A stretch of DNA of 64,000 nucleotides, taken from the NCBI GenBank assembly GCA_030609325.1, contig JAUWCL010000015.1:1-64000 (forward strand), given 5' to 3'. Each line of letters begins with the position of its first letter. Position 1 is the first letter of the stretch. Positions 33,405 to 42,394 of the stretch are shown in pieces. Origin of the DNA: Candidatus Krumholzibacteriota bacterium. Its GTDB lineage: Bacteria; Krumholzibacteriota; Krumholzibacteriia; Krumholzibacteriales; Krumholzibacteriaceae. The notes beneath the pieces are model-generated. The model searched no databases and was not told where the DNA came from. It was given only the letters and a program-made list of their open reading frames with translations. The position numbers were made by a program, and so were the translations under genes.

Positions 33405-33428
33405 AGCGAAAATGTTCTCCTTGCCCCT
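33389..33428 (-). terminator. Rho-independent terminator of the HU gene
   Basis: On the minus strand AGGGGCAA pairs with TTGCCCCT across a 16-nt loop, followed by TTTTCTTT. It lies 19 nt after the HU stop codon. Confidence 0.85.
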
Positions 33429-33446
33429 GAATACTGCAAACCCCCG

Positions 33447-33740
33447 TTACTTGGCTACACGGCCCTTGAGAGCCTTGCCGGCCGAAAAGGCGGGGAACTT
33501 GGACGCCGGAATCGTGATGGTCTCGCCCGTCTGGGGGTTGCGGCCCTTGCGTTTCTTGCGCTTGCGGGTCTGGAAGGTGCCGAATCCAGTGATCTGCACT
33601 CTTCTGTTGGCTGCGAGCTCGGTCGCGATGATGCCTTCCTTCGGAGCGGTGCTGAAGATCGCATCGACCGCTATGGCCGAATCTTTCTTTGTCATGCCAG
33701 TCTTCTTGGCAACCTTCTCGATGAGATCGGTCTTGTTCAT
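33447..33740 (-). CDS. hup: HU/IHF-family DNA-binding protein
   Basis: A 97-residue nucleoid protein. The first 45 residues form the helical dimerisation part ([20 protein letters not shown]) and the rest the beta-arm with the RNPQTGE motif at the arm tip (about residues 67-73) and the DNA-intercalating Pro. Slightly longer than typical HU (90) because of an insert around [24 protein letters not shown] precedes the ATG, a strong ribosome-binding site. It is a single-gene unit with a consensus-like promoter and a strong terminator. Confidence 0.96.
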   Translation of the reverse strand: MNKTDLIEKVAKKTGMTKKDSAIAVDAIFSTAPKEGIIATELAANRRVQITGFGTFQTRKRKKRKGRNPQTGETITIPASKFPAFSAGKALKGRVAK

Positions 33741-33772
33741 TTCGTATCACCTCCTTCGCTTCCGTAATTGAA

Positions 33773-33782
33773 CTGGCGCCAG
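33773..33782. promoter_or_regulatory. Palindrome at the HU transcription start
   Basis: CTGGCGCCAG is a perfect 10-bp palindrome whose edge touches the -10 hexamer and which covers the predicted start. It could be an operator or an initial-transcript hairpin; short palindromes also occur by chance. Confidence 0.35.
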
Positions 33783-33809
33783 ATTAGCGCGGCCTTATTG
33801 GGCTGTCAA
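33781..33809 (-). promoter_or_regulatory. Promoter of the HU gene
   Basis: On the minus strand the consensus -35 TTGACA, 17 nt, then TAATCT. The start would be near 33774, about 35 nt before the ATG. Confidence 0.75.
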
Positions 33810-33907
33810 GACTTTTATGTCCGATTTTCCCGTTCTTATCACTTTTTTCGGGGGTGCGCCGCCCGCAGGCCGCAACAGTACAGGAAAAACGCATATCGGC
33901 TCGAACC

Positions 33908-33929
33908 GGATTCCTCAGTTGAGGAATCC
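33908..33929. repeat. Perfect inverted repeat across the lptD stop codon
   Basis: Arms GGATTCCTCA and TGAGGAATCC (10 bp) with 2 nt between. On the transcript the hairpin includes the stop codon; no T-run follows at once, though a short one comes about 25 nt later. It may act as a weak terminator or protect the 3' end. Confidence 0.55.
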
Positions 33930-36900
33930 CGGCACCGTCCCGCCAATCCCCCGCTTTCCCTGTTCGTACTTGATGTCGCGGTGTGCCTTGATCTGTATCT
34001 GGAAGTAGTAGGAGTAATCGTCGCCGAACCTGCGGTGCACGAATCCCGCCTGCCAGCAGTGAAGGTCTCTTGTGAGGCTGTACTGCTGCGACGTGAACGC
34101 GCCCCGCTCGATATCGAAATAGGAGCTGAAGGTTATCTTCCAGTTATTCGTCAGGTTGAGATTGCCCCTCATGTCGACCTTGCTCGTCGGCCTGGACATG
34201 CTCGAGCCACCGAAACCCGAATAGCTGTACCCGAGGTTGAAAGACCAGCTCGTGCCCCGTCCCGGAGCGCCGGGCCGCCCCGATTTGCCGGGCTGTTCGG
34301 ACCACCTGTCTTCCTCCTCGAAATCGGAGACGAAGCCGTCGTACGTGTCGAGCTCGTCGATCTCCTCATCTTCCTGCTCCTCCTCCCGCACCGAGCCGAG
34401 CTCCTTGGCCACCCTGATCTTCTCGCGCTCCGGCACATCCCACTTTCCGAGCCACGAGAAGCCGCCGCCGAAGCTCATGTTCGTCGAGAAACTCGTCGAG
34501 AGGATTTCCCATTCGTAGGGATCGACCGTGTTGTTGAGAGATATCGAGACACGCCTGCCGACCGACGTCCTGATGCTCGACCGGATGTTCGAGAACTGCT
34601 TCTTCGACGCCTCGGGATCGTACGAGCCGCTCATGTTCCACGTGAAGGCGTTGTTCTTCTTCATCTCCTGGCCGTCCTTGAGGTATTTCAGGTCGATTAC
34701 GTTCCTCAGCGACCAGCTGTACCCCTGCGACGCCCTCTGGTTCGACGTCAGCGCCGGGACGTACGACCAGGAGACCGACGGGTTGAACGTATGGCGGATC
34801 CCGACGAGAGAGCCCATCTTCGGGTAGAAGACTCCGTACAGTGTCGTCCCTATGCCGAGGGAGAAGCGCATCGACACCTCGTTCCTGTACCTGATGTCCG
34901 GTGTCGGGCCCGACAGGTCCGTGCCGTATACCGGCATCCCCGGCGTGATACCGATCGCCGGATAGATTCCGTTCGCGATGTCGACGAATTCCAGCGAGGA
35001 TTCCGCCCCCTCCAGGCTGGACGCAAACCTGAATCTTCCCGTTCCGTCCCCGCTGTCGAGCCAGTCAACGGTCACCTGGTCCGATCCCCAGCCGGGCCAG
35101 GAGTTGATTGAGCTCTCGATCTCAAAGGCAAGCGAGGTACCGATGTTGTATACGCCCTCGGCTATCGTGATATCGTCGCTCTCCCAACCGTTGAGGATTA
35201 TCCTCAGGAGGTTGTTCGAGGGATCGACCGTGATCGGCACCGAAACGGTGTCACCCGTCATGATGGCCGGCTGGGACGGCAGGACGTACTTCAAATTGAT
35301 CTGGTCCTTCAGTGTCTTGGCGTAGCGCCAGTTCATCCCGATCGCCGGCGCGATGTTCAGGCCGATGAACCTGTTCTGCTTGCTCAGCGACGCGCCGGAG
35401 CTCGCCGTTACTTCTTCTTTCCTTCTCGCGTCGCTCTGCGACGTGGTCCGTGTCGCTTTGAGGTTGGGCGCCCAGGTGACTTCGCGGAGGATCCCCTCCC
35501 AGACGCCCTTTTCCGAGCCCGAGTGCTTCTCGCCGAACCACAGCGACATCCTCGGCAGATTGAGTGACAGGGACGGAAGGGTACCCGAGATGCTCACCTC
35601 GTTCGGGTTGTCGGAGCTGACGCTGAGCTTCTGGTTCCTGCTCGCCGAGAGACCGAGCCGCGTGCCGCCCCAGTTCCTGTTGAAGCTGACGGTCGAGTAT
35701 ATCCGTCTGTCCACCACGCGGGCGACGTCGTCGGCGCGGTAGACCGAAGACGGCGCCTCGTCGCTGCTCACAAAGCTGAGATTGCTGCGAAGCGAGGCGG
35801 TCTTGCCAAACGTCTGGTTGTGGCTCGACTTGAACGTCCACTCATATGATTTCCTGTTGAAGTCCCTGAAGAAATCGAGGTTGACGTTTCCACCGAGCAC
35901 ATACCTGACCTTGTACCTGTTGGTCAGGTGTATACGGAAGTTATTGTTCTCGTTGAAATCAGTCGTAAGTATGAAATCGGTGTAGTCGTTCGTCGCCCAG
36001 TAGTACCCGATCCCCCTGATGAACCGGCCGTCGCGGCTGTTGATGCCGATGTCGAAGTTAGGACGGAGTAATCCCGACTGGCGGCCGCGGCGTATCGAGT
36101 TGACCATGAACGGAAGCCAGAAGCAGGGAATCTCGCCGATGTAGAGAGTTATCGGGCCGGATACGATCTTGTCGTCGATATAGACCTTCATCTTGCCGGC
36201 GCGCATCGAGTAGTGCGGCTTCCTGTAGTCGCATGTGGTGTAAGTCGACCCGTAGACCTTGAGCACGTCGTCGCCCTGCTTGAAGATCCTCTTGCCGAGA
36301 TAATACCCCTGGTCGTACTTGGTCGATCCGTCCATCACGAGACCGCCCTCGGTCTCCATATCGTACCCCATCCCGTATCCGTACATCATCTGCCCGTTCT
36401 CGTCGAGCGCCGGCTCGCCGTGCGCATCGAGGATGTTGAGCCTTGAGCTGAAGTTTATGAATTCGGCGGTCAGGGTCTTGTTCTGGTAGTTCAACTTCGC
36501 GCCGACATGCATGACGAAGTCCTCGGTCGTGGCGAAATACTCGATCTCGCTCGCCTCGTAGGTGATCTTTTCGGCATCCCTGCTGAACTCCCTGAATACG
36601 ATCGAGCTGTCGACTATCGCGGCGAGGGAGTCGATCGACTCTCCCGCGCCGAGGTTGAGATAGTTGTACGTACCCGAGGAGTTGCCGGAGATCTTTACAT
36701 ACCTCAGGTCAGGCCCGTCGAACCTGAAGAACATCGTGTCGCCCCTCGAGTAGTTGTTCGAGATCTTGTTCTCGGTCCCCTCGAAGGGATAGTACATCGC
36801 CCTGGCGTTGCTGAAGATCTGTACCGAGTCGACCTCGTCGTTCGACATGTGTATCACGATCGAGTCACCCTCGATCCACGAGTCCTCGGTCCACGGGGAT

Positions 36901-37844
36901 TCGGGTCTGGGAGCTTCGGTGAGAAGGCCCTTCTCGGGCAGCACGATCCTCTCCACGCCTTCGTCCTCGTAGTACAGGAGCACCCGCTCGCCCGACATGC
37001 CCGACGGACCGCTGCTCGCGGTAGGGCTGCCGAAGAGCTCCATGTACCCCTCGCCGTTGAAAATCGCCGCCGAATCGCATTTCGCCCTCGTGCGCCCCTT
37101 GAGCATGTTGACGTTTCCTACGGCCGTGCCGATGTCCTTCTCCATATCGTAGCTCATCCACTCGCTCGTCACCCGCCCCTCCTCCTCGGCATGGTCGTCA
37201 AATACGAGGACCGGTCGTTCGTACATGATCGCCATGCCGGTGAGACGGTGGAACCGCGCGCGCGCGCCGGAAACAGAGAAGTCTTCCGATATGTCTATTA
37301 TGACTACGTCCTTCCACGCGTCTGCGATCTCGGTCGACCTGTCGTAGAAGATCGAGTCGGCGTACATCACGCGTGTGCTGTCGGAGAGGCGGACGTTGCC
37401 GATCAGGACAAGTGTTCCTTCATCCCTGTCGTACTCGGCCCTCCGACAGGTCACCTCGAGCCCCTCGTCGATCAGCCTCACGTTGTCGATCATGATCAGG
37501 ACGTTCGTCTCGCCGAAATACTCGCCGAGGTCGCTGAACATCCGCATCGATCCGTCGACTCCGCGGACGTCTCCCTCTAGTATCGTGTGCTTGAGCTCGG
37601 GATAGTGGCGCCCCCGCTCGCTCGTTACGGTGGCGGTCTGGTGGTCGATTCGGACGTCGCCCTCCATGTGCCAGATCTGGAGCCCGTCCTCGACCCTCGA
37701 CTTGAATGTGTTGAACCTGATCCGGTAGAGAGACGTGTCGCCCTGCGATACGACGTTCTGCTGTGCACGGGCCGGGGGCGGCGTTCCTCCGGCCGCGGAA
37801 AGTATCGCGGCGATCGCCGACGTTATTGCGAGGACCCTTTTCAA
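33915..37844 (-). CDS. lptD: LptD/OstA-family LPS assembly outer-membrane protein
   Basis: A 1309-residue protein, much longer than proteobacterial LptD (~780), starting at a TTG 10 nt after GGGAGG. Residues 1-27 are a signal peptide. Residues ~45-420 are several OstA/LptA-like beta-jellyroll repeats (MEGDVRIDHQTATVTSERG, LEGDVRGVD, LIGNVRLSDSTRVMYADS), so LptA- and LptD-type parts are joined. The barrel follows (PCFWLPFMVNSIRRGRQSG is the typical LptD entry motif). Residues ~860-967 are an extra domain inside the barrel region resembling flagellar hook/FliD-type folds. A strongly acidic loop (REEEQEDEEIDELD) lies near residue 1150. Expected to insert lipopolysaccharide or a related glycolipid into the outer leaflet. 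Confidence 0.9.
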   Translation of the reverse strand: MKRVLAITSAIAAILSAAGGTPPPARAQQNVVSQGDTSLYRIRFNTFKSRVEDGLQIWHMEGDVRIDHQTATVTSERGRHYPELKHTILEGDVRGVDGSMRMFSDLGEYFGETNVLIMIDNVRLIDEGLEVTCRRAEYDRDEGTLVLIGNVRLSDSTRVMYADSIFYDRSTEIADAWKDVVIIDISEDFSVSGARARFHRLTGMAIMYERPVLVFDDHAEEEGRVTSEWMSYDMEKDIGTAVGNVNMLKGRTRAKCDSAAIFNGEGYMELFGSPTASSGPSGMSGERVLLYYEDEGVERIVLPEKGLLTEAPRPESPWTEDSWIEGDSIVIHMSNDEVDSVQIFSNARAMYYPFEGTENKISNNYSRGDTMFFRFDGPDLRYVKISGNSSGTYNYLNLGAGESIDSLAAIVDSSIVFREFSRDAEKITYEASEIEYFATTEDFVMHVGAKLNYQNKTLTAEFINFSSRLNILDAHGEPALDENGQMMYGYGMGYDMETEGGLVMDGSTKYDQGYYLGKRIFKQGDDVLKVYGSTYTTCDYRKPHYSMRAGKMKVYIDDKIVSGPITLYIGEIPCFWLPFMVNSIRRGRQSGLLRPNFDIGINSRDGRFIRGIGYYWATNDYTDFILTTDFNENNNFRIHLTNRYKVRYVLGGNVNLDFFRDFNRKSYEWTFKSSHNQTFGKTASLRSNLSFVSSDEAPSSVYRADDVARVVDRRIYSTVSFNRNWGGTRLGLSASRNQKLSVSSDNPNEVSISGTLPSLSLNLPRMSLWFGEKHSGSEKGVWEGILREVTWAPNLKATRTTSQSDARRKEEVTASSGASLSKQNRFIGLNIAPAIGMNWRYAKTLKDQINLKYVLPSQPAIMTGDTVSVPITVDPSNNLLRIILNGWESDDITIAEGVYNIGTSLAFEIESSINSWPGWGSDQVTVDWLDSGDGTGRFRFASSLEGAESSLEFVDIANGIYPAIGITPGMPVYGTDLSGPTPDIRYRNEVSMRFSLGIGTTLYGVFYPKMGSLVGIRHTFNPSVSWSYVPALTSNQRASQGYSWSLRNVIDLKYLKDGQEMKKNNAFTWNMSGSYDPEASKKQFSNIRSSIRTSVGRRVSISLNNTVDPYEWEILSTSFSTNMSFGGGFSWLGKWDVPEREKIRVAKELGSVREEEQEDEEIDELDTYDGFVSDFEEEDRWSEQPGKSGRPGAPGRGTSWSFNLGYSYSGFGGSSMSRPTSKVDMRGNLNLTNNWKITFSSYFDIERGAFTSQQYSLTRDLHCWQAGFVHRRFGDDYSYYFQIQIKAHRDIKYEQGKRGIGGTVPGFLN

Positions 37845-37880
37845 TCGACTCGTTCCTCCCGGCTGCAGCGCCGGCCCGTC

Positions 37881-38816
37881 TCAGTCCGTTTTCCCGAGCG
37901 CCATCATCGAAGCCCCGACGAGCGAGGCCATGTTTCCGAGCTCCGCGGGGACGACCTTCACCGCGGCGAATATGTCGGCCATCAACTGCCCGCGCATCGA
38001 TTCCCTCGCCGGTCCGAGGATCAGGTCCCCGGCTCCGGCCACCCCGCCGCCGACGGCGATCACCTCGGGATTGAAGAGGTGCACGATGTTCGCAAGCCCC
38101 GTTCCGAGCGCACGGCCCGCGGCGGCGAACGCCTCGATCGCCACCTCGTCCCCGTCGGCGGCCGCCCCGGCGACATCTCTCGACGTGAGGCTTTCGCTGT
38201 CCTCGAGGACCGATTCAGCGCCGGCCGCGATCGCCGACCTGGCCCTCGAGACTATCGACAAGGCGTTGGCCATCGCCTCCAGGCAGCCGGCCGTGCCGCA
38301 GGCGCATTTCGGCCCCGCCGGATCTATGACCTGATGGCCGATCTCGCCGGCCATACCCTGCCATCCACGATAGAGACGGCCATCGGCGATCACCCCGCCT
38401 CCTATTCCCGTTCCCAGCGTCATGCAGACGAAGTGCCGCGTCCCCCTGCCTGCCCCGAGGACATATTCGCCCCATGCGGCGCAGTTGACATCGTTGTCGA
38501 CTATCACCCGCATACCGAGCGCGCCGGAGAAGAGTCCGCAGAGATCGAGATCCACCCAGCCGGGCAGGTTCGGGGAATAGTACAGGTATCCCCTCGAGCC
38601 GTCTATCAGTCCCGCGCAGTCGATGCCTGCGGCAACCATCTCCGGATGGCCGTTACGTTTTCCCTCGAGCCACGCAGCGATCCTCTCCGCCGCCTGCCGC
38701 GGGCCTTTTCCGGCCAGGGTGGGTATCTTCCCGCTCTCGACTATCTCGCCCTCCGCCGACACGATGCCCAGCTTGATGTCCGTGCCGCCGATATCAACAC
38801 CGAGTATTTTCTTCAT
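37881..38816 (-). CDS. ROK-family sugar kinase
   Basis: A 311-residue kinase of the ROK family, probably glucokinase-like. The N-terminal phosphate loop is LGVDIGGTDIKLG; the ROK zinc signature is H in GHQVIDP followed by CACGTAGCLE; the catalytic Asp is in VDNDVNCAAWGE. Start probably the ATG at 38816, 8 nt after AAAGGA (an ATG at 38831 is within the site). It lies between folC and lptD with short gaps (26 and 36 nt), so it is likely part of accD-folC-rok-lptD. Substrate (glucose, N-acetylglucosamine or other) not decidable. Confidence 0.88.
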   Translation of the reverse strand: MKKILGVDIGGTDIKLGIVSAEGEIVESGKIPTLAGKGPRQAAERIAAWLEGKRNGHPEMVAAGIDCAGLIDGSRGYLYYSPNLPGWVDLDLCGLFSGALGMRVIVDNDVNCAAWGEYVLGAGRGTRHFVCMTLGTGIGGGVIADGRLYRGWQGMAGEIGHQVIDPAGPKCACGTAGCLEAMANALSIVSRARSAIAAGAESVLEDSESLTSRDVAGAAADGDEVAIEAFAAAGRALGTGLANIVHLFNPEVIAVGGGVAGAGDLILGPARESMRGQLMADIFAAVKVVPAELGNMASLVGASMMALGKTD

Positions 38817-38842
38817 CTCGTTTCCTTTCACCGATGCGCCGC

Positions 38843-40162
38843 CTACATTCGGGCGACGGCCTCCGCAACTGCAAGATGCGATCCGAGTATCAGCATCGTA
38901 TCGCCCGGCCCCGTCAGCCTGCCGACAAGCTTCATCGCCCCGGCCATTCCGCGAGTCGGCCTTACCGTCGCCGGAATACTGCCTGCCGCCGCTGCAGCCT
39001 CACCGGAAAAGCTCGCGGCGAGTTCGTCCCGCCCGGCGGCCCCTTTTTCCTTGAGGGGCACCAGAATTATCTCACGCGCAGAGCGCATGGCCTTCGCCGG
39101 AAACCTGCCCAGTCGTTTCCTGGCCATCACACCGAACACGATGATGTTCCTTTCAGGGGGAGAGAGTTCGAGAAGCGTATCGAGCGAGGCGCATAGCGCC
39201 TCCTCATTATGTGATACGTCGAGAATCACCCGTGGTTCCCCGCTCAGCACCTGAAATCTTCCGGCGAATGCCGCACCGGCCAGCCCCTTCCTTACAGCGG
39301 CCCTGCCGGGACGACGCCCCGGCAGGAAGATCTCGGCCGCCCTTACCGCCGTCGCCGCATTGGAGACCTGGTGCCGCCCGATCATCCTCGTTCTCACCGT
39401 TCCGTAATCACGCAGCGGTGTGGCGAGAGAAAAAGTCATTTGCGAGACAGCCATACTCCCCGCCGATACATCGACATCCCGTGATACCGGATAAAACGGG
39501 ATACCCGTCTTCACGCAGTGCCTGCCCGCCCTTTCCTCGAGGGCCTTCGTGGACAGATTGGCGACGAGAGGGGCGCCCGGCCTCGTTATGCCAAGCTTCT
39601 CGTCGAGTATTCTCGCCCTGGTCCTGCCGAGATGTTCGCTGTGGTCGATTGCGATTCCGGTTATCACCGTGGCTCTCGCGTCGACGAGCCTCGTCGCATC
39701 GAGACGGCCCCCGAGGCCGACCTCGTAGACGGCCGCGTCGACATTCCGCTCGCGGAACCATATCGCCGCGGCGGCGGTGACGCCCTCGAAGAAGGTGAAC
39801 GGCGTCTCGCTGTAACCTTTCTTCAACTTTCCGATGATGCGGTCGAGCTCCGGGCTGGGGATTTCCTCGCCGTCGATCCTGATCCTCTCGTTTATCCTGA
39901 ATAGATGGGGCGAATAGAAGGTGCCTGTCCTGAGGCCCGCGGCCCGCAGGATCGACGACACGAATGTCGTCACCGAGCCTTTTCCGTTAGTCCCGGCGAC
40001 GAGGATAGCGGGTACGCCTGCCTGCGGATCCCCGTGAGAACGGAGGAGGGCGGTGATGTTCTCGAGGCCGAGCCGCATCTTCGTCGGTCTCAATGAGAAG
40101 AGAAAGTCGATTGAGGAAAAGGGGATTTCCCTACCTGATGAGCGTGATCGTGTTCTGGCCAT
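38843..40162 (-). CDS. folC: Bifunctional folylpolyglutamate synthase / dihydrofolate synthase
   Basis: FolC adds glutamate to dihydropteroate and to folates. The 439-residue protein has the ATP loop VAGTNGKGSVTTF near residue 56, FYSPHLFRINERI, the Mur-ligase-type GLGGRLDATR, and DVSHNEEA. The start is uncertain: only the GTG at 40162 is available in frame upstream of the conserved SSIDFLFSL region, which overlaps the accD 3' end by 32 nt. The accD-folC order is common in bacteria. Confidence 0.9.
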   Translation of the reverse strand: MARTRSRSSGREIPFSSIDFLFSLRPTKMRLGLENITALLRSHGDPQAGVPAILVAGTNGKGSVTTFVSSILRAAGLRTGTFYSPHLFRINERIRIDGEEIPSPELDRIIGKLKKGYSETPFTFFEGVTAAAAIWFRERNVDAAVYEVGLGGRLDATRLVDARATVITGIAIDHSEHLGRTRARILDEKLGITRPGAPLVANLSTKALEERAGRHCVKTGIPFYPVSRDVDVSAGSMAVSQMTFSLATPLRDYGTVRTRMIGRHQVSNAATAVRAAEIFLPGRRPGRAAVRKGLAGAAFAGRFQVLSGEPRVILDVSHNEEALCASLDTLLELSPPERNIIVFGVMARKRLGRFPAKAMRSAREIILVPLKEKGAAGRDELAASFSGEAAAAAGSIPATVRPTRGMAGAMKLVGRLTGPGDTMLILGSHLAVAEAVARM

Positions 40163-41036
40163 TCTCCCTCTGCTCCGCCTCCGCGCCTGCCAGCCCGGAG
40201 CCCGTGAGCGAGTCGAGAACGAAAACGAGGGCTTTCTTGAGCTCGCGGCGGTTCTTGATCATATCTATCATCCCGTGCTCGAGAAGGAACTCGGAGCGCT
40301 GGAATCCCTCGGGAAGCTCCTCGCCGACTGTTTCGCGGATCACCCTCGGACCGGCGAAACCGACAAGGGCCTTCGGCTCCGCTATGATCACGTCGCCCTG
40401 GAACGCGAACGAAGCCGCCACGCCGCCCGTGGTCGGATTGGTAAGTATCGAGATGTAGGGAAGCCGTGCCCGCGATACGGCTGCGACAGCGGCAGATGTC
40501 TTGGCCATCTGCATCAGCGAGAGGATCGACTCCTGCATACGTGCGCCGCCCGAGGCGGAAAGGATTATCAGCGGGAACCGGCTGTCTATGGCGACGTCGG
40601 CAATCCGCCTGATCTTCTCGCCGACGACCGATCCCATGCTGCCTCCAAGGAAACTGAAGTCGAGAACGGCGAGGGCGACGGGGTGACCCCCGATGGCTGC
40701 GGTACCGGTGATGATCGCCGAGTTGCGTCCCGTCCTCTTCCTCGCATCCTTTATGCGGTCGCAGTATTTCCTGCTGTCCCTGAAGTGGAGGGGATCGACC
40801 GAGGACAGCCCTGCCTCGGTCTCATCGAAAGAGCCTTCGTCCACCAGTATGTCAATAAATGCCGAGGCGTTTATCCGGAAATGAAACTCGCACTTCGGGC
40901 ATACAGAGCGCTGCCTGAGCAGTTCCTTCCGGTAGAGGATCTCGCCGCAGGAGGGACATTTTTCCCAGAGCCCGTCCGGGACTTCCTTCTTCCTCCAGGT
41001 CTTGATCCCCTGTTTTGCCTTCTTCAACCAGTTCAC
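40131..41036 (-). CDS. accD: Acetyl-CoA carboxylase carboxyltransferase subunit beta
   Basis: A 301-residue AccD, which with AccA transfers carboxyl from biotin to acetyl-CoA to make malonyl-CoA for fatty-acid synthesis. The N-terminal zinc ribbon CPSCGEILYRKELL and CPKCEFHF (residues 27-51) is diagnostic, and the crotonase-type core includes SASGGARMQES and GGVAASFAFQGD. Start at a GTG with GGGAGG 7 nt upstream. First gene of the accD-folC-rok-lptD group. The leader contains a CCCCG/CGGGG hairpin. Confidence 0.96.
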   Translation of the reverse strand: MNWLKKAKQGIKTWRKKEVPDGLWEKCPSCGEILYRKELLRQRSVCPKCEFHFRINASAFIDILVDEGSFDETEAGLSSVDPLHFRDSRKYCDRIKDARKRTGRNSAIITGTAAIGGHPVALAVLDFSFLGGSMGSVVGEKIRRIADVAIDSRFPLIILSASGGARMQESILSLMQMAKTSAAVAAVSRARLPYISILTNPTTGGVAASFAFQGDVIIAEPKALVGFAGPRVIRETVGEELPEGFQRSEFLLEHGMIDMIKNRRELKKALVFVLDSLTGSGLAGAEAEQRENGQNTITLIR

Positions 41037-41100
41037 GTCGTGACCTCCCGGACTGCCGGGATGATTTCCGCCCCGTTGCGGGGATTATGTGCGTTTACCT

Positions 41101-41127
41101 AATTTAACACCCTGCAGGGAGCGTCAA
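41101..41127 (-). promoter_or_regulatory. Candidate promoter of the accD-folC group
   Basis: TTGACG on the minus strand followed after 15 nt by TAAATT (17 nt to AATTAG). Spacing is short for the better -10, so this is weak. It lies just after the end of the purine nucleoside phosphorylase gene. Confidence 0.33.
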
Positions 41128-41138
41128 AAAGCGTTTTT

Positions 41139-41918
41139 TTACACCTTCGCCAGTTGCGGAAGCATCCGGGATAGCGTTTCCGCCCCCCACTTACCCACCT
41201 CCAGCACATCCATATGCCCTGTAGCACCCATCGAAACATTCGGGGCGAAATTCGTGATAAACGACAGGCAGGCCGCCTCGAGCCCCATTTCGGCCGCTGC
41301 GGCGAGTTCGGGGAGGGGCGACATCGTAGCGGCGTCGGCCCCCATCAGGGCCGCCGCCGCCGCCTCCGCCGGGGTCTCGAAGACCGGCCCCGCGGTCCAG
41401 CAGAGCACCCCGTCGGCGACTTCAAGGCCCGTTTCGGCGGCCGCAGAGGCCACCAACCCGCGAAGACGCGGCGATATGGCGGGCCTTGCGGATGACCTGA
41501 ACCGGGAATCGTTCCACGGCAGCGCGACGATCCCCGACGGGAGCAGCCAAGACCCTATGGGCAGGGACCGCTTCAGGCTCCCCGCCGCCTGGGTGAGAAT
41601 GATCCGCCGGCATCCAAGCACTGCGGCCGCCGCCGCAGTGCTGCCCGCGCCGTCCCACCCCGCTCCCTCGTAGAAATGCGTCCTTCCGGCGAAGACGAGT
41701 AGTCTGCCTCTCCCCGTATCGAGAAGAAGAAGCCTTCCCGGATGACCCTCGACGGCGGGGACCATCATACCTTCAATACCGGCATACCCTGCCTCGGCGA
41801 GCACCTTTCCGGGCCATCTCCCGGGAGAGAGGCCCGAGCCGATGACCACGGCGGTACCCGCGGCGCCCTTCAGCTCCGCAGGAAATCCGCCGATATCACT
41901 GTTTTCCCCGCGCGTCAA
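41139..41918 (-). CDS. Purine nucleoside phosphorylase (MTAP/PNP family)
   Basis: A 259-residue nucleoside phosphorylase that splits purine nucleosides with phosphate to base and ribose-1-phosphate. Motifs: VIGSGLSPG, GRTHFYEGAG, QAAGSL, GPVFETPAE and NFAPNVS. The family includes inosine/guanosine PNP and methylthioadenosine phosphorylase; GPVFETPAE is the trimeric PNP form. The start is a TTG overlapping the rimI stop (TTGA). The rest of the operon upstream is tsaE-tsaB-rimI, so it is co-transcribed with tRNA-modification genes. Confidence 0.9.
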   Translation of the reverse strand: MTRGENSDIGGFPAELKGAAGTAVVIGSGLSPGRWPGKVLAEAGYAGIEGMMVPAVEGHPGRLLLLDTGRGRLLVFAGRTHFYEGAGWDGAGSTAAAAAVLGCRRIILTQAAGSLKRSLPIGSWLLPSGIVALPWNDSRFRSSARPAISPRLRGLVASAAAETGLEVADGVLCWTAGPVFETPAEAAAAALMGADAATMSPLPELAAAAEMGLEAACLSFITNFAPNVSMGATGHMDVLEVGKWGAETLSRMLPQLAKV

Positions 41919-42394
41919 TCCTTCCCCCGATCGATTCCATTCCCGATGTCCTTATCGAGAATCAGGGCGTCCTCGCCCGAATCGAAATAGTAACCCTTCC
42001 GCCGGCCGACCTGCGTGAAGCCGTGCTTCTCGTAGAACCTGATGGCGCGACCGTTGCTCACCCTCACCTCGAGGACCGCCTTGAGACATCCTTTTTCCCT
42101 GCTCCTCTTCACGGCCGCGGCGAGAAGCATAGCGGCGGCCTCGCCGCCCCTGTCGGCGGGGGCGATCGCTATGCTGAGAATGTGCAGTTCCTCGTACCCG
42201 TACCAGGAAGAAATGTAGCCGATGATCCTGTCGCCGGAGAGGATGACGAGGTTCTCCGCATATTTCGAAAGGTAGAGCTGGATCGTGAACATGTCGGCGT
42301 CCCACGGCACGGGAAACGACACGCGTTCGATCTTGAGGAGCGGGGGTATGTCTGCCGGGATCATTTCCCTGATGGTGAGGTCACGGAGAGTCAT
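41915..42394 (-). CDS. rimI: Ribosomal-protein-alanine acetyltransferase-like GNAT
   Basis: A 159-residue GNAT acetyltransferase. The acetyl-CoA motif is in IAIAPADRGGEAAAMLL (motif A: Q/RxxGxG/A type) and the C-terminal end is the RimI-like FYEKHGFTQVGRRKGYY. RimI acetylates the N-terminal Ala of ribosomal protein S18 and often sits with tsaB, as here: its ATG overlaps the tsaB stop (ATGA). A longer reading frame upstream is only an overlapping shadow of tsaB. Confidence 0.9.
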   Translation of the reverse strand: MTLRDLTIREMIPADIPPLLKIERVSFPVPWDADMFTIQLYLSKYAENLVILSGDRIIGYISSWYGYEELHILSIAIAPADRGGEAAAMLLAAAVKRSREKGCLKAVLEVRVSNGRAIRFYEKHGFTQVGRRKGYYFDSGEDALILDKDIGNGIDRGKD

